A stretch of DNA of 23,141 nt from Clostridiales bacterium UBA6114 (lineage in GTDB: Bacteria > Bacillota > Clostridia > Oscillospirales > Butyricicoccaceae): positions 11,124 through 34,264 of the forward strand of contig DIWE01000038.1 of the NCBI GenBank assembly GCA_002423435.1, given 5' to 3'. Below the pieces are notes generated by a model. That model was not told the DNA's origin. It worked only from the letters and a program-made list of their open reading frames with translations, and ran no database searches. Below, one piece after another: positions 13,814 through 22,909 of this stretch. The first letter of the stretch is position 1, and every line of letters starts with the position of its first letter. The translations under genes were made by a program, and so were the position numbers.

Positions 13814-14827
13814 ATGGTTCGCTATGTTCTCAAACGGCTGATACAGGGTATCTTTGTGCTGTTCGGCGTATCGATCATGATCTTCGCGCTCTCGCGCATT
13901 ATCCCCGGCGATCCGGCAAGGCTGGCGCTGGGCCAGAGGGCCACGCAGGAAGCGGTGGACACCCTTTCCCGGCAGATGTATCTGGACAAGCCGTTGCCCA
14001 TGCAGTACGGCCTTTGGCTGCGGGACGTGTTCAGCGGCGATTTCGGTATTTCGCTGACCACCAAGCGCTCGGTCACGCTGGATCTGATCCAGTTTTTGCC
14101 GGCGACGATGGAGCTTGTCATCCTGTCCGGCCTCATGATGGTCGGCGGGGCGCTGCTGCTCGGCAGGCTTGCGGCAAAGTATCACGACAAGTTCGCCGAC
14201 GGGCTGGTGCGGGTGCTCTCTTACGCCGGAATCGCAATTCCGTCCTTTGTGGTGGCGATTTTGCTGCTGGTGCTGTTCGGCAACACCTGGAAGATCATCC
14301 CCACCCTGGGGAGGCTCAGCCCCGGCGTTTCGCCGCCGCCGCACATGACGGGCTTTTTCATTCTGGACGCCCTGGCGGCCGGGCAGCTGTCTACGGCATG
14401 GGACGCGTTTTTGCATCTTTTGCTGCCGGCGTTCGCGCTGTCGCTCGGCGGCATGTTTCAGGACGCGCGCCTGATGCGCTCGGCGCTGACCGACAATATG
14501 AGCAAGGAATACATGTGCGTTTCCAGGAGCTACGGCCTGCCGGAAAGCGTGCTGCTCAACAAATATCTCTTTAAGCCGTCGAGCACCTCGGTCATCACCG
14601 TGATGGGCCTCGATCTCGCGGCCATGGTGGGCAACGCCTTTCTGGTGGAGAAAATCTTCAACTGGCCGGGCCTCTCCAAATACGGCATTACCGCGATGAT
14701 CGCCAAGGACTTAAACGCGATCTGCGCGGTGGTGCTGGTGATCGGGCTTACCTTCCTCGTCATCAACCTGATTGTGGATCTGATCAACGCGATGGTCGAT
14801 CCGCGGATCAGGCTGGGAGGCAGTTGA
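13814..14827 (+). CDS. Peptide/nickel-type ABC transporter permease (DppB-like)
   Basis: A 337-residue permease of the DppB/OppB group. The N-terminus VRYVLKRLIQGIFVLFGVSIMIF is the hallmark first helix, followed by SRIIPGDPAR. The long extracellular segment contains LDKPLPMQYGLWLRDVFSGDFGIS, then five hydrophobic stretches. The ATPase-docking loop is near SRSYGLPESVLLNKY (about 235-250). It ends in LINAMVDPRIRLGGS, the conserved tail. GAGGGGG lies six bases before the ATG. Only two bases separate its stop from the next start, so the two permeases are translationally coupled. The substrate is not clear from sequence. Confidence 0.93.
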   Translation: MVRYVLKRLIQGIFVLFGVSIMIFALSRIIPGDPARLALGQRATQEAVDTLSRQMYLDKPLPMQYGLWLRDVFSGDFGISLTTKRSVTLDLIQFLPATMELVILSGLMMVGGALLLGRLAAKYHDKFADGLVRVLSYAGIAIPSFVVAILLLVLFGNTWKIIPTLGRLSPGVSPPPHMTGFFILDALAAGQLSTAWDAFLHLLLPAFALSLGGMFQDARLMRSALTDNMSKEYMCVSRSYGLPESVLLNKYLFKPSSTSVITVMGLDLAAMVGNAFLVEKIFNWPGLSKYGITAMIAKDLNAICAVVLVIGLTFLVINLIVDLINAMVDPRIRLGGS

Positions 14828-14829
14828 GT

Positions 14830-15741
14830 ATGAAAAATACGGCTTCCGCCGGCACGGCGGTGAAAAGAGGGTTTCTCAAGCCCTCGACAAAGGAAAACTT
14901 AAAAATCTGGTGGTATAACTTCCGCCGCAACAAGCTTTCGATGGTCGGCCTCGCGATTGTGGCGATTTCGATTCTGCTTGCGGTGTTTGCGCCCTTGGTC
15001 GCGCCCTACCCGCAGCACGCCGGCGCGTTTATCGACCTGAAAAACGCGAGCCGGGCGCCGGGCGCGGGACATCTGTTCGGCACCGACGTGGTCGGGCGGG
15101 ACATTCTGTCGCGCGTGATCTTTGCCTTCCGGGGCGCGCTCAAGATGAGCATCATCGTGCTCGGGATCTCGGTCCCCGTCGGCACCTTTTTAGGGCTTTT
15201 GGCCGGCTACTATCACCGCACCTGGGTCGATACCGTCGTGATGCGCCTGACCGACATTTTTCTGGCGCTGCCGCCCCTTGTGCTGGCCATGACGATCGCC
15301 TCAATGATGAAACCGAATATGACAAACTCCATGATCGCCATCACGGTCATGTGGTGGCCCTGGTACACCCGGCTTGTCTACAGTATGTCGACCGGCTACA
15401 GCAAGGAGTACTTTGTGAAAAACGCCGAGCTGATCGGCGCCTCCAAGTTTCATATCCTGTTTAAGGAGCTTTTGCCGAACTGCCTGTCCCCGGTGCTGAC
15501 CAAGATGGCGCTGGACGTGGGCTGGGTCATCCTGATGGGCGCGTCGCTGAGCTTTATCGGCCTTGGTGAGCAGCCTCCGACGCCGGCGTTCGGCACGATG
15601 ATTTCGGACGGCGCGGCGTACATGCCGCAAATCTGGTGGATGACGATCTTCCCCGCGCTCGGCATCATCTTCATTATATTGGGCTTTAACTTCCTGGGCG
15701 ACGGCATCAGGGACATGCTGGACAGGGGGAAGCAGGGATGA
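14830..15741 (+). CDS. Peptide/nickel-type ABC transporter permease (DppC-like)
   Basis: A 303-residue permease, partner of the preceding gene. The N-terminal domain carries WWYNFRRNKLSMVGLAIVAISILLAVFAPLVAPY, then LFGTDVVGRDILSRVIFAFRGALKMS, the conserved DppC/OppC motif. The docking loop is AELIGASKFHILFKELLPN. The tail FNFLGDGIRDMLD is the usual family ending. The ATG at 14830 is chosen because GGGAGG (14816-14820 region) is nine bases away; an in-frame TTG at 14824 overlaps the previous stop and is too close. The stop overlaps the start of the following ATPase gene by four bases (ATGA). Confidence 0.93.
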   Translation: MKNTASAGTAVKRGFLKPSTKENLKIWWYNFRRNKLSMVGLAIVAISILLAVFAPLVAPYPQHAGAFIDLKNASRAPGAGHLFGTDVVGRDILSRVIFAFRGALKMSIIVLGISVPVGTFLGLLAGYYHRTWVDTVVMRLTDIFLALPPLVLAMTIASMMKPNMTNSMIAITVMWWPWYTRLVYSMSTGYSKEYFVKNAELIGASKFHILFKELLPNCLSPVLTKMALDVGWVILMGASLSFIGLGEQPPTPAFGTMISDGAAYMPQIWWMTIFPALGIIFIILGFNFLGDGIRDMLDRGKQG

Positions 15742-16718
15742 CCGAAAACAGATTGCTCGATATCCAAAACCTTTCGGTCTGGTACAAAACCTACCGGGGC
15801 TACGCAAAAGTGGTGGACAGGATCAGTCTTTATGTCGGCAAGGGCGAAAAGATCGGCCTCGTCGGAGAATCCGGCTGCGGCAAAACAACCACAATGAAGG
15901 CCGTGATGCGCACGCTGGACGAAAGCGCCGTCCATACCCCCAAAGGCTCCCGGATTTTATTTGGCGGACAGGATATCGTCGGGATGAACAGCCGCGAGCT
16001 TTTAGAGCTTCGCAGGAAGCACGCCTCGATGATCTCCCAGTCGCCGATGGCGGCGCTGAACCCCGTGTTTACCATCGGCGAGCAGATGCTGGACGTGCTG
16101 AAATTTTCCGGCCTCTTTGACAAAAAGGACAAAGCGGGAATGAAAAAGGCCGCGCACGAGGCGATCAGAAGCGTCATGATCCCGGACCCGGAACGCATTA
16201 TGGATTCGTACCCTCATCAGCTTTCGGGCGGCATGCGGCAGAGGATCTGCATCGCCACCTGCCTTCTGACGCCGCGGGAGCTGCTCATTGCGGACGAACC
16301 GGGCACGGCGCTGGACGTGACGGTGCAAGAGCAGATCCACAAGACGCTCAGGAGCCTCGTGGAGGAAAAACATCGCTCGCTGATCATGATCACCCATTCG
16401 CTCGGCGTAGCAAGGGAGCTTGTCGACCGGATTTATGTGATGTACGCGGGGCATATCGTCGAGTGCTGCAACGCGAGGGAGCTGTTTACAAATCCGCTGC
16501 ACCCCTACGCCCAAGGGCTGCTCGAATGCGTGCCGCGCCTTTCGGGCGGCGGGCTTTCGGCGGGCATCTACGGATACATACCAAGCTACGTCGACCCGCC
16601 CAAGGGCTGCCGTTTCTTTAACCGCTGTCCCGACTGCAGGGACGTCTGCCGCAACGAAAAACCCCCGTCTGTTGAAAAAAGCCCCGGACACACCGTTGCA
16701 TGCTTCAACTATGTATAG
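15738..16718 (+). CDS. Peptide/nickel-type ABC transporter ATP-binding protein (DppD-like)
   Basis: A 326-residue ATPase on the cytoplasmic side of the transporter. Walker A is GESGCGKTT (43-51), the Q-loop is at MISQSP (98-103), the signature is LSGGM (162-166), Walker B is LLIADE (182-187) and the switch His is in MITHS (220). The D-loop reads DEPGTALD rather than the common DEPTTALD. The C-terminus has the oligopeptide-transporter extension with four cysteines (291, 297, 300, 304) in GCRFFNRCPDCRDVC, which in OppD/DppD-like proteins can bind an iron-sulphur cluster. It starts inside the DppC stop by a 4-base overlap. Confidence 0.94.
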   Translation: MTENRLLDIQNLSVWYKTYRGYAKVVDRISLYVGKGEKIGLVGESGCGKTTTMKAVMRTLDESAVHTPKGSRILFGGQDIVGMNSRELLELRRKHASMISQSPMAALNPVFTIGEQMLDVLKFSGLFDKKDKAGMKKAAHEAIRSVMIPDPERIMDSYPHQLSGGMRQRICIATCLLTPRELLIADEPGTALDVTVQEQIHKTLRSLVEEKHRSLIMITHSLGVARELVDRIYVMYAGHIVECCNARELFTNPLHPYAQGLLECVPRLSGGGLSAGIYGYIPSYVDPPKGCRFFNRCPDCRDVCRNEKPPSVEKSPGHTVACFNYV

Positions 16719-16739
16719 CGTGCGAAAGGACTGACGGCA

Positions 16740-17720
16740 ATGAGTCAAGAATTATTGAAATTGAGGGAACTCAAGCAGTACTTCCCTGTGGGCAAAGATA
16801 AATTTGTGCGCGCGGTAGACGGCGTGGACCTCACCATCAACCGGGGAGACGTGATGGGCCTTGTGGGGGAGTCCGGCTCCGGAAAGAGCACCATCGCCTA
16901 TACGGTGATGGGGATGTACCGCATGACCGGCGGAAAAATTGAGTTCGGCGGCGAAAGCTTCACCAGGGAAAGCAGGCTGCACCGCTCCATGCAGTTTCGC
17001 CGGGACGTGCAGATCGTGTTTCAGGACCCCGGTTCCTCGCTCAATCCCTACCAGGATGTCCGCAGTATTTTAAGCCTGCCGCTCAAGGTTCACAGGGTGG
17101 TCCCGCCGAACAGGATAGACGACAAGATCCTGGAGATTCTCAGGATGGTGGAGCTGCCGCCGGAGTTTATGTACAAATCCCCGAACTCCATCGGCGGCGG
17201 CGAAAAACAGCTGGTGTCCATTGCGAGGGCGCTTTGCTGCAGTCCCAGGTTCATCATCCTCGACGAGCCGACCTCGTCGCTGGACGTTTCGATTCAGGCG
17301 AAGATCATCAACATGCTGATCAAGCTGCACAAAGAGCAGAAGCTCACCTATATGTTCATCACCCACGACATGGGCGTGATGCGCAACGTTTCAAACCGCG
17401 TGGCGATCATGTATCTGGGAAAGATCTGCGAGATCGCGCCGACCGAAACCTTTTATGCAAAACCCCTGCACCCCTATACGCAGATGCTGCTTTCGGCGAT
17501 CCCGGTGGTTTCGGACGAGGACGAGGCGCTAAAGCCCAGGAAGGTGGAGTGCGTCGGGGAAATCCCCTCTCCCGTCAATATCCCCGCAGGATGCAGCTTT
17601 AACACGCGATGTCCGTTTAAGACGGACCGCTGTATGCGCGACGACCCACGGATGAAGGAAATTGAGCCGGGCCATGTTGTCAGATGTCATCTGTTTGATG
17701 AAGGGCATGGAAAGGCTTAA
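16740..17720 (+). CDS. Peptide/nickel-type ABC transporter ATP-binding protein (DppF-like)
   Basis: A 326-residue second ATPase. Walker A is GESGSGKST (43-51), the Q-loop is in IVFQDPGSSLNP, Walker B is FIILDE (171-176) and the switch His is in FITHD (209). The signature loop is odd: SPNSIGGGEKQLVSIARAL gives IGGGE (151-155) in place of LSGGQ, losing the serine that normally contacts ATP gamma-phosphate across the dimer. Walker motifs are intact, so one of the two composite sites may be weakened. The C-terminal extension has the usual cysteines (GCSFNTRCPFKTDRC). It follows the first ATPase after 21 bases, with a moderate AAAGGA ribosome site. Confidence 0.93.
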   Translation: MSQELLKLRELKQYFPVGKDKFVRAVDGVDLTINRGDVMGLVGESGSGKSTIAYTVMGMYRMTGGKIEFGGESFTRESRLHRSMQFRRDVQIVFQDPGSSLNPYQDVRSILSLPLKVHRVVPPNRIDDKILEILRMVELPPEFMYKSPNSIGGGEKQLVSIARALCCSPRFIILDEPTSSLDVSIQAKIINMLIKLHKEQKLTYMFITHDMGVMRNVSNRVAIMYLGKICEIAPTETFYAKPLHPYTQMLLSAIPVVSDEDEALKPRKVECVGEIPSPVNIPAGCSFNTRCPFKTDRCMRDDPRMKEIEPGHVVRCHLFDEGHGKA

Positions 17721-17758
17721 ATGAAATCAACCATTTATAAAAAGGAGGGGCTAATCCA

Positions 17759-19429
17759 ATGAAAAAAGCGTTATCAATTATGCTCGTGGCCGCGCTCTGC
17801 CTTGCAATGCTCGCCGGATGCGGCGGGCAGGCCTCCGCGCCTTCCGGCACCGCTCCCGGAGGATCTACCGCGCCCGCCGGCGGCCGGCAGAGCATCATCC
17901 GCATCACGGCGGACAACACCCCGAAGATCGATCCTGCGGTCGGGAACGACTACATCAGCGGCCAGGTGGTTCCAAACCTGTACGACTCTCTCGTATACCA
18001 GAGGGGCGACAAGCAGGAGCCGAACCTGGCAACCAAATGGGGAGTCAGCGACAACGGTCTGGAATACACCTTCCAGTTAAAGCAGGGCGTGAAATTCCAC
18101 GACGGCAGCGAGCTCAAGGCGTCAGACGTCGTGTTCTCGCTCAAGCGCTGGCAAGCCATCGGCGAGGGCTTCGCCTATCTGTTTGAGAATGTGGTCGACT
18201 GCGCCGCCACCGACGACTACACCGTAAAGATGACGCTCGGCCATCCGCAGGGCGCGTTCATGAACGCCGTGTGGCATCTTTCGGTGCTCAATGAGGAGCT
18301 TGTCATGGCTAACCTCGTCAAAGACGGCACCTACGGCGAATTCGGCGACTACGGCAAGAACTTCCTGCTCTCCCACGACGCCGGCTCCGGGCCCTATGTC
18401 GCCACCGAAATGGTGCAGCAGGATTACTTTCTCGCCACCCGCTTCCCAGACTGGCACATGGGCTGGACGGGACGCGAGAAGGCGCCCGAGCAGTTCAAGG
18501 CGATCTACTGCACCGAGCCCAGCACCCAGTTTACCATGATGAGCAATCAGGAGCTCGAGATCACAAGCCCCTGGTTTGCGCCGGAAAACTATGAGGCGTT
18601 ATGCGAGCTGCCCGGCGTGGAAATGTTCAACTACACCAGCGCCATCACCCAGTATGTTTTCTTCAATTGCGCCAAGGCGCCCACCGACGATGTAAACTAC
18701 CGCAAGGGCCTCGCCTGCCTGATCGATTACGACAGCCTGATCGGCCCGGTGTTCGCGGAGGCCAACCGCTCCGTAGGCCCCATTTCGAGCTATGTGTCCG
18801 GCCATGCGGACGTCATGCAGTATCAATACGATCTTGAAAAGGCAAAGGAATACTTTGAGAAATCCAAATATGCCGACAGCTACAAAGACACCCCCATCGA
18901 ATGCTTCCTGCTCGACGCCAACCCCGCCCTGGAAAAGATGATGCTCTCCCTGCAGGCCAACTGTTTGCAGGTCGGCATCACCATGAACATCCAGAAGGGC
19001 ACCTGGCTTTCCTTCCAGGAGAGCGTCACCAAGCCCGAGACCGAGCTGCACGTCCAGACCTGCAACATCACCCCCTCGGTCAACGACGCCGCCACTGCGA
19101 TCGAGACTCTGTACTCCAGCAAGACCCAGGGCACCTTTGAAAATCCCTGCTGGATCGCGACGCCCGAAATGGACGCGCGCATCGCCGACGCGGTGGCGAC
19201 CGTCGACACCGCCGAACGCAATAAAAAGGCTGCCGAGCTTCAGAAATATATCGTGGAGGAGCTCTGCCCGGCGGCTTATGTCGCCGACCTGACCCAGCGC
19301 GTCGCCTACCAGTCGTCCTATGTGGACTGGCCGCAGGCAAACCGTTTCAAGGAAAGCGGCAAGCTCGAATACTTCGGTCTCGGACTTGCGTACTATTTTC
19401 CGGACATGAGCGTTTATACCGACAGATAA
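17759..19429 (+). CDS. Peptide/nickel-type ABC transporter substrate-binding lipoprotein (family 5)
   Basis: A 556-residue extracellular binding protein of solute-binding family 5. The lipoprotein signal ends in the lipobox M-L-A-G-C (Cys21), followed by a Gly/Ser/Pro linker. The mature protein shows the family pattern: VPNLYDSLVYQRGDKQEPNLATKW, then TFQLKQGVKFHDGSELKASDVVFSLKRW at about 100-127, the strongest family 5 signature. AAAAAGGAGGGG precedes the ATG by about eight bases, a very strong site suited to high expression of the binding protein. It closes the transporter gene set before a terminator. The ligand cannot be read from sequence; the racemase and DUF917 neighbours suggest hydantoin-like or small peptide substrates. 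Confidence 0.94.
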   Translation: MKKALSIMLVAALCLAMLAGCGGQASAPSGTAPGGSTAPAGGRQSIIRITADNTPKIDPAVGNDYISGQVVPNLYDSLVYQRGDKQEPNLATKWGVSDNGLEYTFQLKQGVKFHDGSELKASDVVFSLKRWQAIGEGFAYLFENVVDCAATDDYTVKMTLGHPQGAFMNAVWHLSVLNEELVMANLVKDGTYGEFGDYGKNFLLSHDAGSGPYVATEMVQQDYFLATRFPDWHMGWTGREKAPEQFKAIYCTEPSTQFTMMSNQELEITSPWFAPENYEALCELPGVEMFNYTSAITQYVFFNCAKAPTDDVNYRKGLACLIDYDSLIGPVFAEANRSVGPISSYVSGHADVMQYQYDLEKAKEYFEKSKYADSYKDTPIECFLLDANPALEKMMLSLQANCLQVGITMNIQKGTWLSFQESVTKPETELHVQTCNITPSVNDAATAIETLYSSKTQGTFENPCWIATPEMDARIADAVATVDTAERNKKAAELQKYIVEELCPAAYVADLTQRVAYQSSYVDWPQANRFKESGKLEYFGLGLAYYFPDMSVYTDR

Positions 19430-19472
19430 GAGAAACCTTCAAAGTCAATATCTGCGATAGAAACAAAGCGGA

Positions 19473-19530
19473 GCCCGGAAGCGCATGAAAAGAGACAGCT
19501 TTCCGCTGTGCGTTTCCGGGCCCTTTATTC
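19473..19530 (+). terminator. Terminator after the transporter operon
   Basis: GCCCGGAAGCGCA (19473-19485) pairs with TGCGTTTCCGGGC (19509-19521), with one G-U, and a nested AGC/GCT stem in the loop. A modest T-run (CCTTTATT) follows. It may be partial, letting some transcription reach the DUF917 gene. Confidence 0.75.
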
Positions 19531-19589
19531 TGCAAATCAATTCAATCAGTTAAAAGTTTCAAAAAAATCATACGTTGAGGTGATACTGT

Positions 19590-20726
19590 ATGCCAGGATT
19601 TGAGCTGAAAACAGCCCGGCAGATCGAGGATTTCGCAATAGGCTGCAGCTTCTTCGGCGCCGGCGGCGGCGGCGATCCCGTTCAGGGCGCGGCTGCGCTC
19701 AAGGAGGTGCTGGACAAAGGAGTCCCCGTCAGGGTGACCGGGTTCGACGAGATCCGCGACGACCACACCGTTGCCTCCATCTTCCTGATGGGCTCGATAG
19801 GCGCTCCCGGTGAAGAGGTGAAAAAAAAGCAGAAACGGACAAAGGTCGGGGCCCATCCGCTCAGCAACAAGGAGAGCCTGGGCATGGCTCTGGACGCTCT
19901 GGAGGAGTATACGGGCAAACGGGTGGACGCCCTTTTCGCCATTGAGCTCGGCGGCGGCAACACCTGCTGTCCGATGGCCGCGGTCCTGGAAAGGGGCAGG
20001 CTCTTTGTGGATGCCGATGCGGCGGGGCGCTCCTACCCCGAAATGCCCCAGGCGTTAAACGCCATTTTAGGCAGGCCCTGCCTGCCGGTCGCGATCGTAA
20101 ACAACTACGGCGACACCAACATCCTGACGAAGTGCGTCAATTATTACATGATCGAGCGAAACGGCAAAATGCTCGCCGATTCCGGTTTCGGCATGGCGTC
20201 GCACGCCTGCGACCTGATGTCCGGCCGTGAGATCCGCGGCGCTCTGGTTCCAGGCACTCTCAGCAAGGCGTTTCAGGTCGGCACCGCCATGCGCGAGGCG
20301 CGCGAGCGGGGCGAAGACCCGATTGCGGCGGCCCTGGAGATTGCGGGCGGGTACTATCTCGCGAGCGGCAGGGTGGCGCGAAAGGACTCGGAAACCATCG
20401 ACGGCCTTTATTACGGCGACATGTACATCGACGGCATCGGGGAATACGTCGCAAACAGGTATCACATCTGGTTTGAAAATGAAAACTACGTCCTTTGGAA
20501 AAACGATGAACCGTGGATCACGGGCCCCGATATTATCGAGGTCGTCCGCCTGGGCGACGGTATGCCGATGTTCAACGGTTCCATCGCGGCCGGCGACGAG
20601 GTGGCGATTTTAGGGATTCCGGCAAGTCCGCAGCTTTCGAGCAGCCCGGCATTCGATATGCACAACCCCCGTTACTTCGGCTTTGATATCGACCATGTGC
20701 CGATCAGACAGGTTCTGGGGAAATAA
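19590..20726 (+). CDS. DUF917 family protein (S-methyl-thiohydantoin desulfurase-like)
   Basis: A 378-residue protein of the DUF917 family, also named after S-methyl-thiohydantoin desulfurase. It is recognised by the N-terminal segment IEDFAIGCSFFGAGGGGDPVQG (12-33) and the later IELGGGNTCCPMAAVLERG, VNNYGDTNILTKCVNYY and GDGMPMFNGSIAAGDEVAILGIPA near the end. Members often sit beside hydantoin racemases, hydantoinase-like proteins and permeases and are thought to act on hydantoin-type rings; the actual reaction here is unknown. GAGGTGA lies about six bases before the ATG. It starts after a terminator, yet only 160 bases behind the transporter operon, and runs straight into the next gene with six bases between. 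Confidence 0.85.
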   Translation: MPGFELKTARQIEDFAIGCSFFGAGGGGDPVQGAAALKEVLDKGVPVRVTGFDEIRDDHTVASIFLMGSIGAPGEEVKKKQKRTKVGAHPLSNKESLGMALDALEEYTGKRVDALFAIELGGGNTCCPMAAVLERGRLFVDADAAGRSYPEMPQALNAILGRPCLPVAIVNNYGDTNILTKCVNYYMIERNGKMLADSGFGMASHACDLMSGREIRGALVPGTLSKAFQVGTAMREARERGEDPIAAALEIAGGYYLASGRVARKDSETIDGLYYGDMYIDGIGEYVANRYHIWFENENYVLWKNDEPWITGPDIIEVVRLGDGMPMFNGSIAAGDEVAILGIPASPQLSSSPAFDMHNPRYFGFDIDHVPIRQVLGK

Positions 20727-20732
20727 CGGGAC

Positions 20733-21581
20733 ATGAAATATATCCAGTTTTTCCTGACGGTAAACGACGGGAAATGGCTGATTGCCGACGCGGTAAGCAA
20801 AATGGACCCTGTTCGCCGCGCAATGGACGGCGGCACGCTGCTCTTTAAGGGCGGCACAACCGTCTCCTGTGTAAGCGAGCTCCTCACCGGCATTTCGCTT
20901 CGCGTCTGCGGCCGCAATACCGCGCGGGGCGCCGTCGGGGAGCTCCGGCCGCAGACCGGCACGGCTCATTGCATGCTTTTCGAAAACGGTCGGGCGAAAA
21001 CGCTTGACGACTACATCGACGATATCCTGCCGAAGCTGAGCCGGGATACCGTGGTGATCACAGGCGCGAACCTGATCGACGCGGACGGGGGCGCCGCCAT
21101 GCTGGCGGGAAGTCCCGGCGGCGGACGTTTCGGCAGGGCCTCCGGCCCGATGGCGACCGAAGGCTTTCGGGTGATCGTCGCGGCCGGCCTCGAAAAGCTG
21201 ACGCCGGGCAGCGTGCAGGCTTCCGTCCTGCACGCGCGCCGGCAGGGAATCGACCGGTCCTACGGCATGGCGTGCGGCCTGTTCCCCATTTCCGGCGAAA
21301 TCGTCACGGAGCTTAAGGCCATACATTTGCTCGCGGATGTGCAGGCCGATGTGATCGGCCGCGGCGGAATCCACGGCGCCGAAGGGGGCACCCTGTTTCA
21401 GGTCTCCGGCGAAGACGACGCCGTCGGGCGCATCGAGAAGGCTGTGGCAGACTGCAAGCGCAGGACCGCCGTCGCCGGCGACGCCGCGAGTCTGGTCGAG
21501 TGTTCTCCGGGCGCGCCCGGCTGCGGGGAGCATCTCTCCTGCGGGTACCGGTCGGGCAAAATCAAAGCGAGAGGGTGCTGA
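20733..21581 (+). CDS. Unrecognised glycine-rich protein, 282 residues
   Basis: I do not recognise this family. It has no signal peptide or membrane helix, so it is probably cytosolic. Striking glycine-rich stretches are GGTLLFKGGTTVSCVSELLTG (33-53), VVITGANLIDADGGAAMLAG with SPGGGRFGR (107-135), VIVAAGLEKLTPGS (147-160), GMACGLFPISGEIVTELKAI (178-197) and VIGRGGIHGAEGGT (207-220). They look like nucleotide-, phosphate- or cofactor-binding loops in an alpha/beta protein. Cysteines cluster at the C-terminus (CSPGAPGCGEHLSC). It is tightly packed after the DUF917 gene (six bases, weak GGGAC site), so it is likely translationally coupled to it and part of the same reaction. It is real by codon pattern and context; function is open. 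Confidence 0.75.
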   Translation: MKYIQFFLTVNDGKWLIADAVSKMDPVRRAMDGGTLLFKGGTTVSCVSELLTGISLRVCGRNTARGAVGELRPQTGTAHCMLFENGRAKTLDDYIDDILPKLSRDTVVITGANLIDADGGAAMLAGSPGGGRFGRASGPMATEGFRVIVAAGLEKLTPGSVQASVLHARRQGIDRSYGMACGLFPISGEIVTELKAIHLLADVQADVIGRGGIHGAEGGTLFQVSGEDDAVGRIEKAVADCKRRTAVAGDAASLVECSPGAPGCGEHLSCGYRSGKIKARGC

Positions 21582-21711
21582 TGGCCGCATCCGGCAAAGG
21601 GTTCGTCCGGCCGAAGCGTTTTCACGCCCGCCGGCGCGCAAACCCATGCAAAATTCCTTGAAACTCGGAACAGATATCAAACAAATTCATAGAATGTGAG
21701 GTGAACAGCCT

Positions 21712-22866
21712 GTGAATTACAGCAATGCCGCGAGGGTTTTTCCGCGCTCCGGCGTGCGGAAGATGTACGAGATGGCGTCTTGCTATGAAGACTCCATCAA
21801 TCTCTGCATCGGCGAGCCCGGATTCATTACGCCAAAGCACATCATAAAGGTCGGCGCGGACAATCTTTTGGCCGGCAAGACCAAATATACCCCAAACGCG
21901 GGGATCCTGCCGCTGCGCGAAGCGGTGGCCGAAAAGCTGAGGACGGAAAACCATATCCCCTGCAATCCGGATCAGATCATCATTACGGCCGGGGGCACCC
22001 AGGCGCTCATGCTGGCGCTCATTACACTGGTCGACCACGGCGACGAGGTGATTATCCCCAACCCGGAATGGCCGGATTATCTCGGCCAGGTCCTGATGGC
22101 CGGAGCCACCCCAGTGAGCGCCGTGCTCACCGAGGAGAATCGGTTTAAGATGACCGCCGAGGTGATCGAGCCGCTTATCACGCCCAAAACCAAGCTGATT
22201 ATGCTAAACACCCCCGCAAATCCCACCGGGGCAATGCTCTCAGCCGACGAAACGGAGGCGATCGCCGAGCTTATAAAACGCCGCAAGGTGTTTGTGATCT
22301 TCGACGAGGCTTATGAGCGGCTGACATACGACGGTAACCGCCATGTAAGCCTCGGCTCCTTCCCGGGACTTCAGGATTACCTTGTCACCATCAACACCTT
22401 TTCCAAAACCTATGCGATGACCGGCTGGCGGGTGGGCTATGCCTGCGCCAACGAGGAGATCACGGCCAGAATGGTCAAGCTTCACGAAAACATGGTGGCG
22501 AGCGTCAACGAGGCCTTTCAGCTGGCGGCAATCCGGGCGCTTGAGAGTGCGGCCTCGGACGTGGAAATGATGCGGCAAACCTACGATAAAAATCGGAAGC
22601 TCATCGTCGAAGGGCTCAATAAGCTCAAGGGCTTTTCCTGCTTAAATCCCCAGGGGGCTTTCTACGCGTTTCCCAATGTAAAGGAATTCGGCGGCAGCTC
22701 GACCGAAATTGCCGGCATGATCTTTGAAAAGACCCATGTCGCAACCGCGCCGGGCAGCGCTTTTGGAAGCGCCGGCGAAGGCTATCTGCGGCTGTCCTTT
22801 GCCAACGACTACGAGTCGCTGGAAATCGCTTTGAACAGACTTGAAAAGGCATTCGGCTGCAAATAA
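21712..22866 (+). CDS. PLP-dependent class I/II aminotransferase
   Basis: A 384-residue aminotransferase of fold type I. It shows the N-terminal LCIGEPGF (31-38), the PLP phosphate region TAGGTQALM (92-100), NTPANPTG (166-173), FDEAYERLTY (198-206), the Schiff-base lysine in TFSKTYAMTGWRVGY (Lys232, with Arg240 following) and a C-terminal substrate arginine in YLRLSFAND. It would move an amino group between an amino acid and a 2-oxo acid in the cytosol. The start is GTG 21712, behind GAGGTGA at about 21697-21703. It is followed by alanine dehydrogenase, a classic pair in which alanine or pyruvate shuttles nitrogen and ammonia is released. Which amino acid it prefers cannot be told. Confidence 0.92.
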   Translation: MNYSNAARVFPRSGVRKMYEMASCYEDSINLCIGEPGFITPKHIIKVGADNLLAGKTKYTPNAGILPLREAVAEKLRTENHIPCNPDQIIITAGGTQALMLALITLVDHGDEVIIPNPEWPDYLGQVLMAGATPVSAVLTEENRFKMTAEVIEPLITPKTKLIMLNTPANPTGAMLSADETEAIAELIKRRKVFVIFDEAYERLTYDGNRHVSLGSFPGLQDYLVTINTFSKTYAMTGWRVGYACANEEITARMVKLHENMVASVNEAFQLAAIRALESAASDVEMMRQTYDKNRKLIVEGLNKLKGFSCLNPQGAFYAFPNVKEFGGSSTEIAGMIFEKTHVATAPGSAFGSAGEGYLRLSFANDYESLEIALNRLEKAFGCK

Positions 22867-22909
22867 TCAGCCCAAACAGGAACCATTGAAAGAAGGAACG
22901 GTCATAATT

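Noticed and set aside
13439..14416. A long minus-strand open frame opposite the racemase and first permease genes
   Set aside because: It is Arg/His/Gln-rich, has no ribosome site and mirrors two well-supported genes; it is a by-product of high GC.
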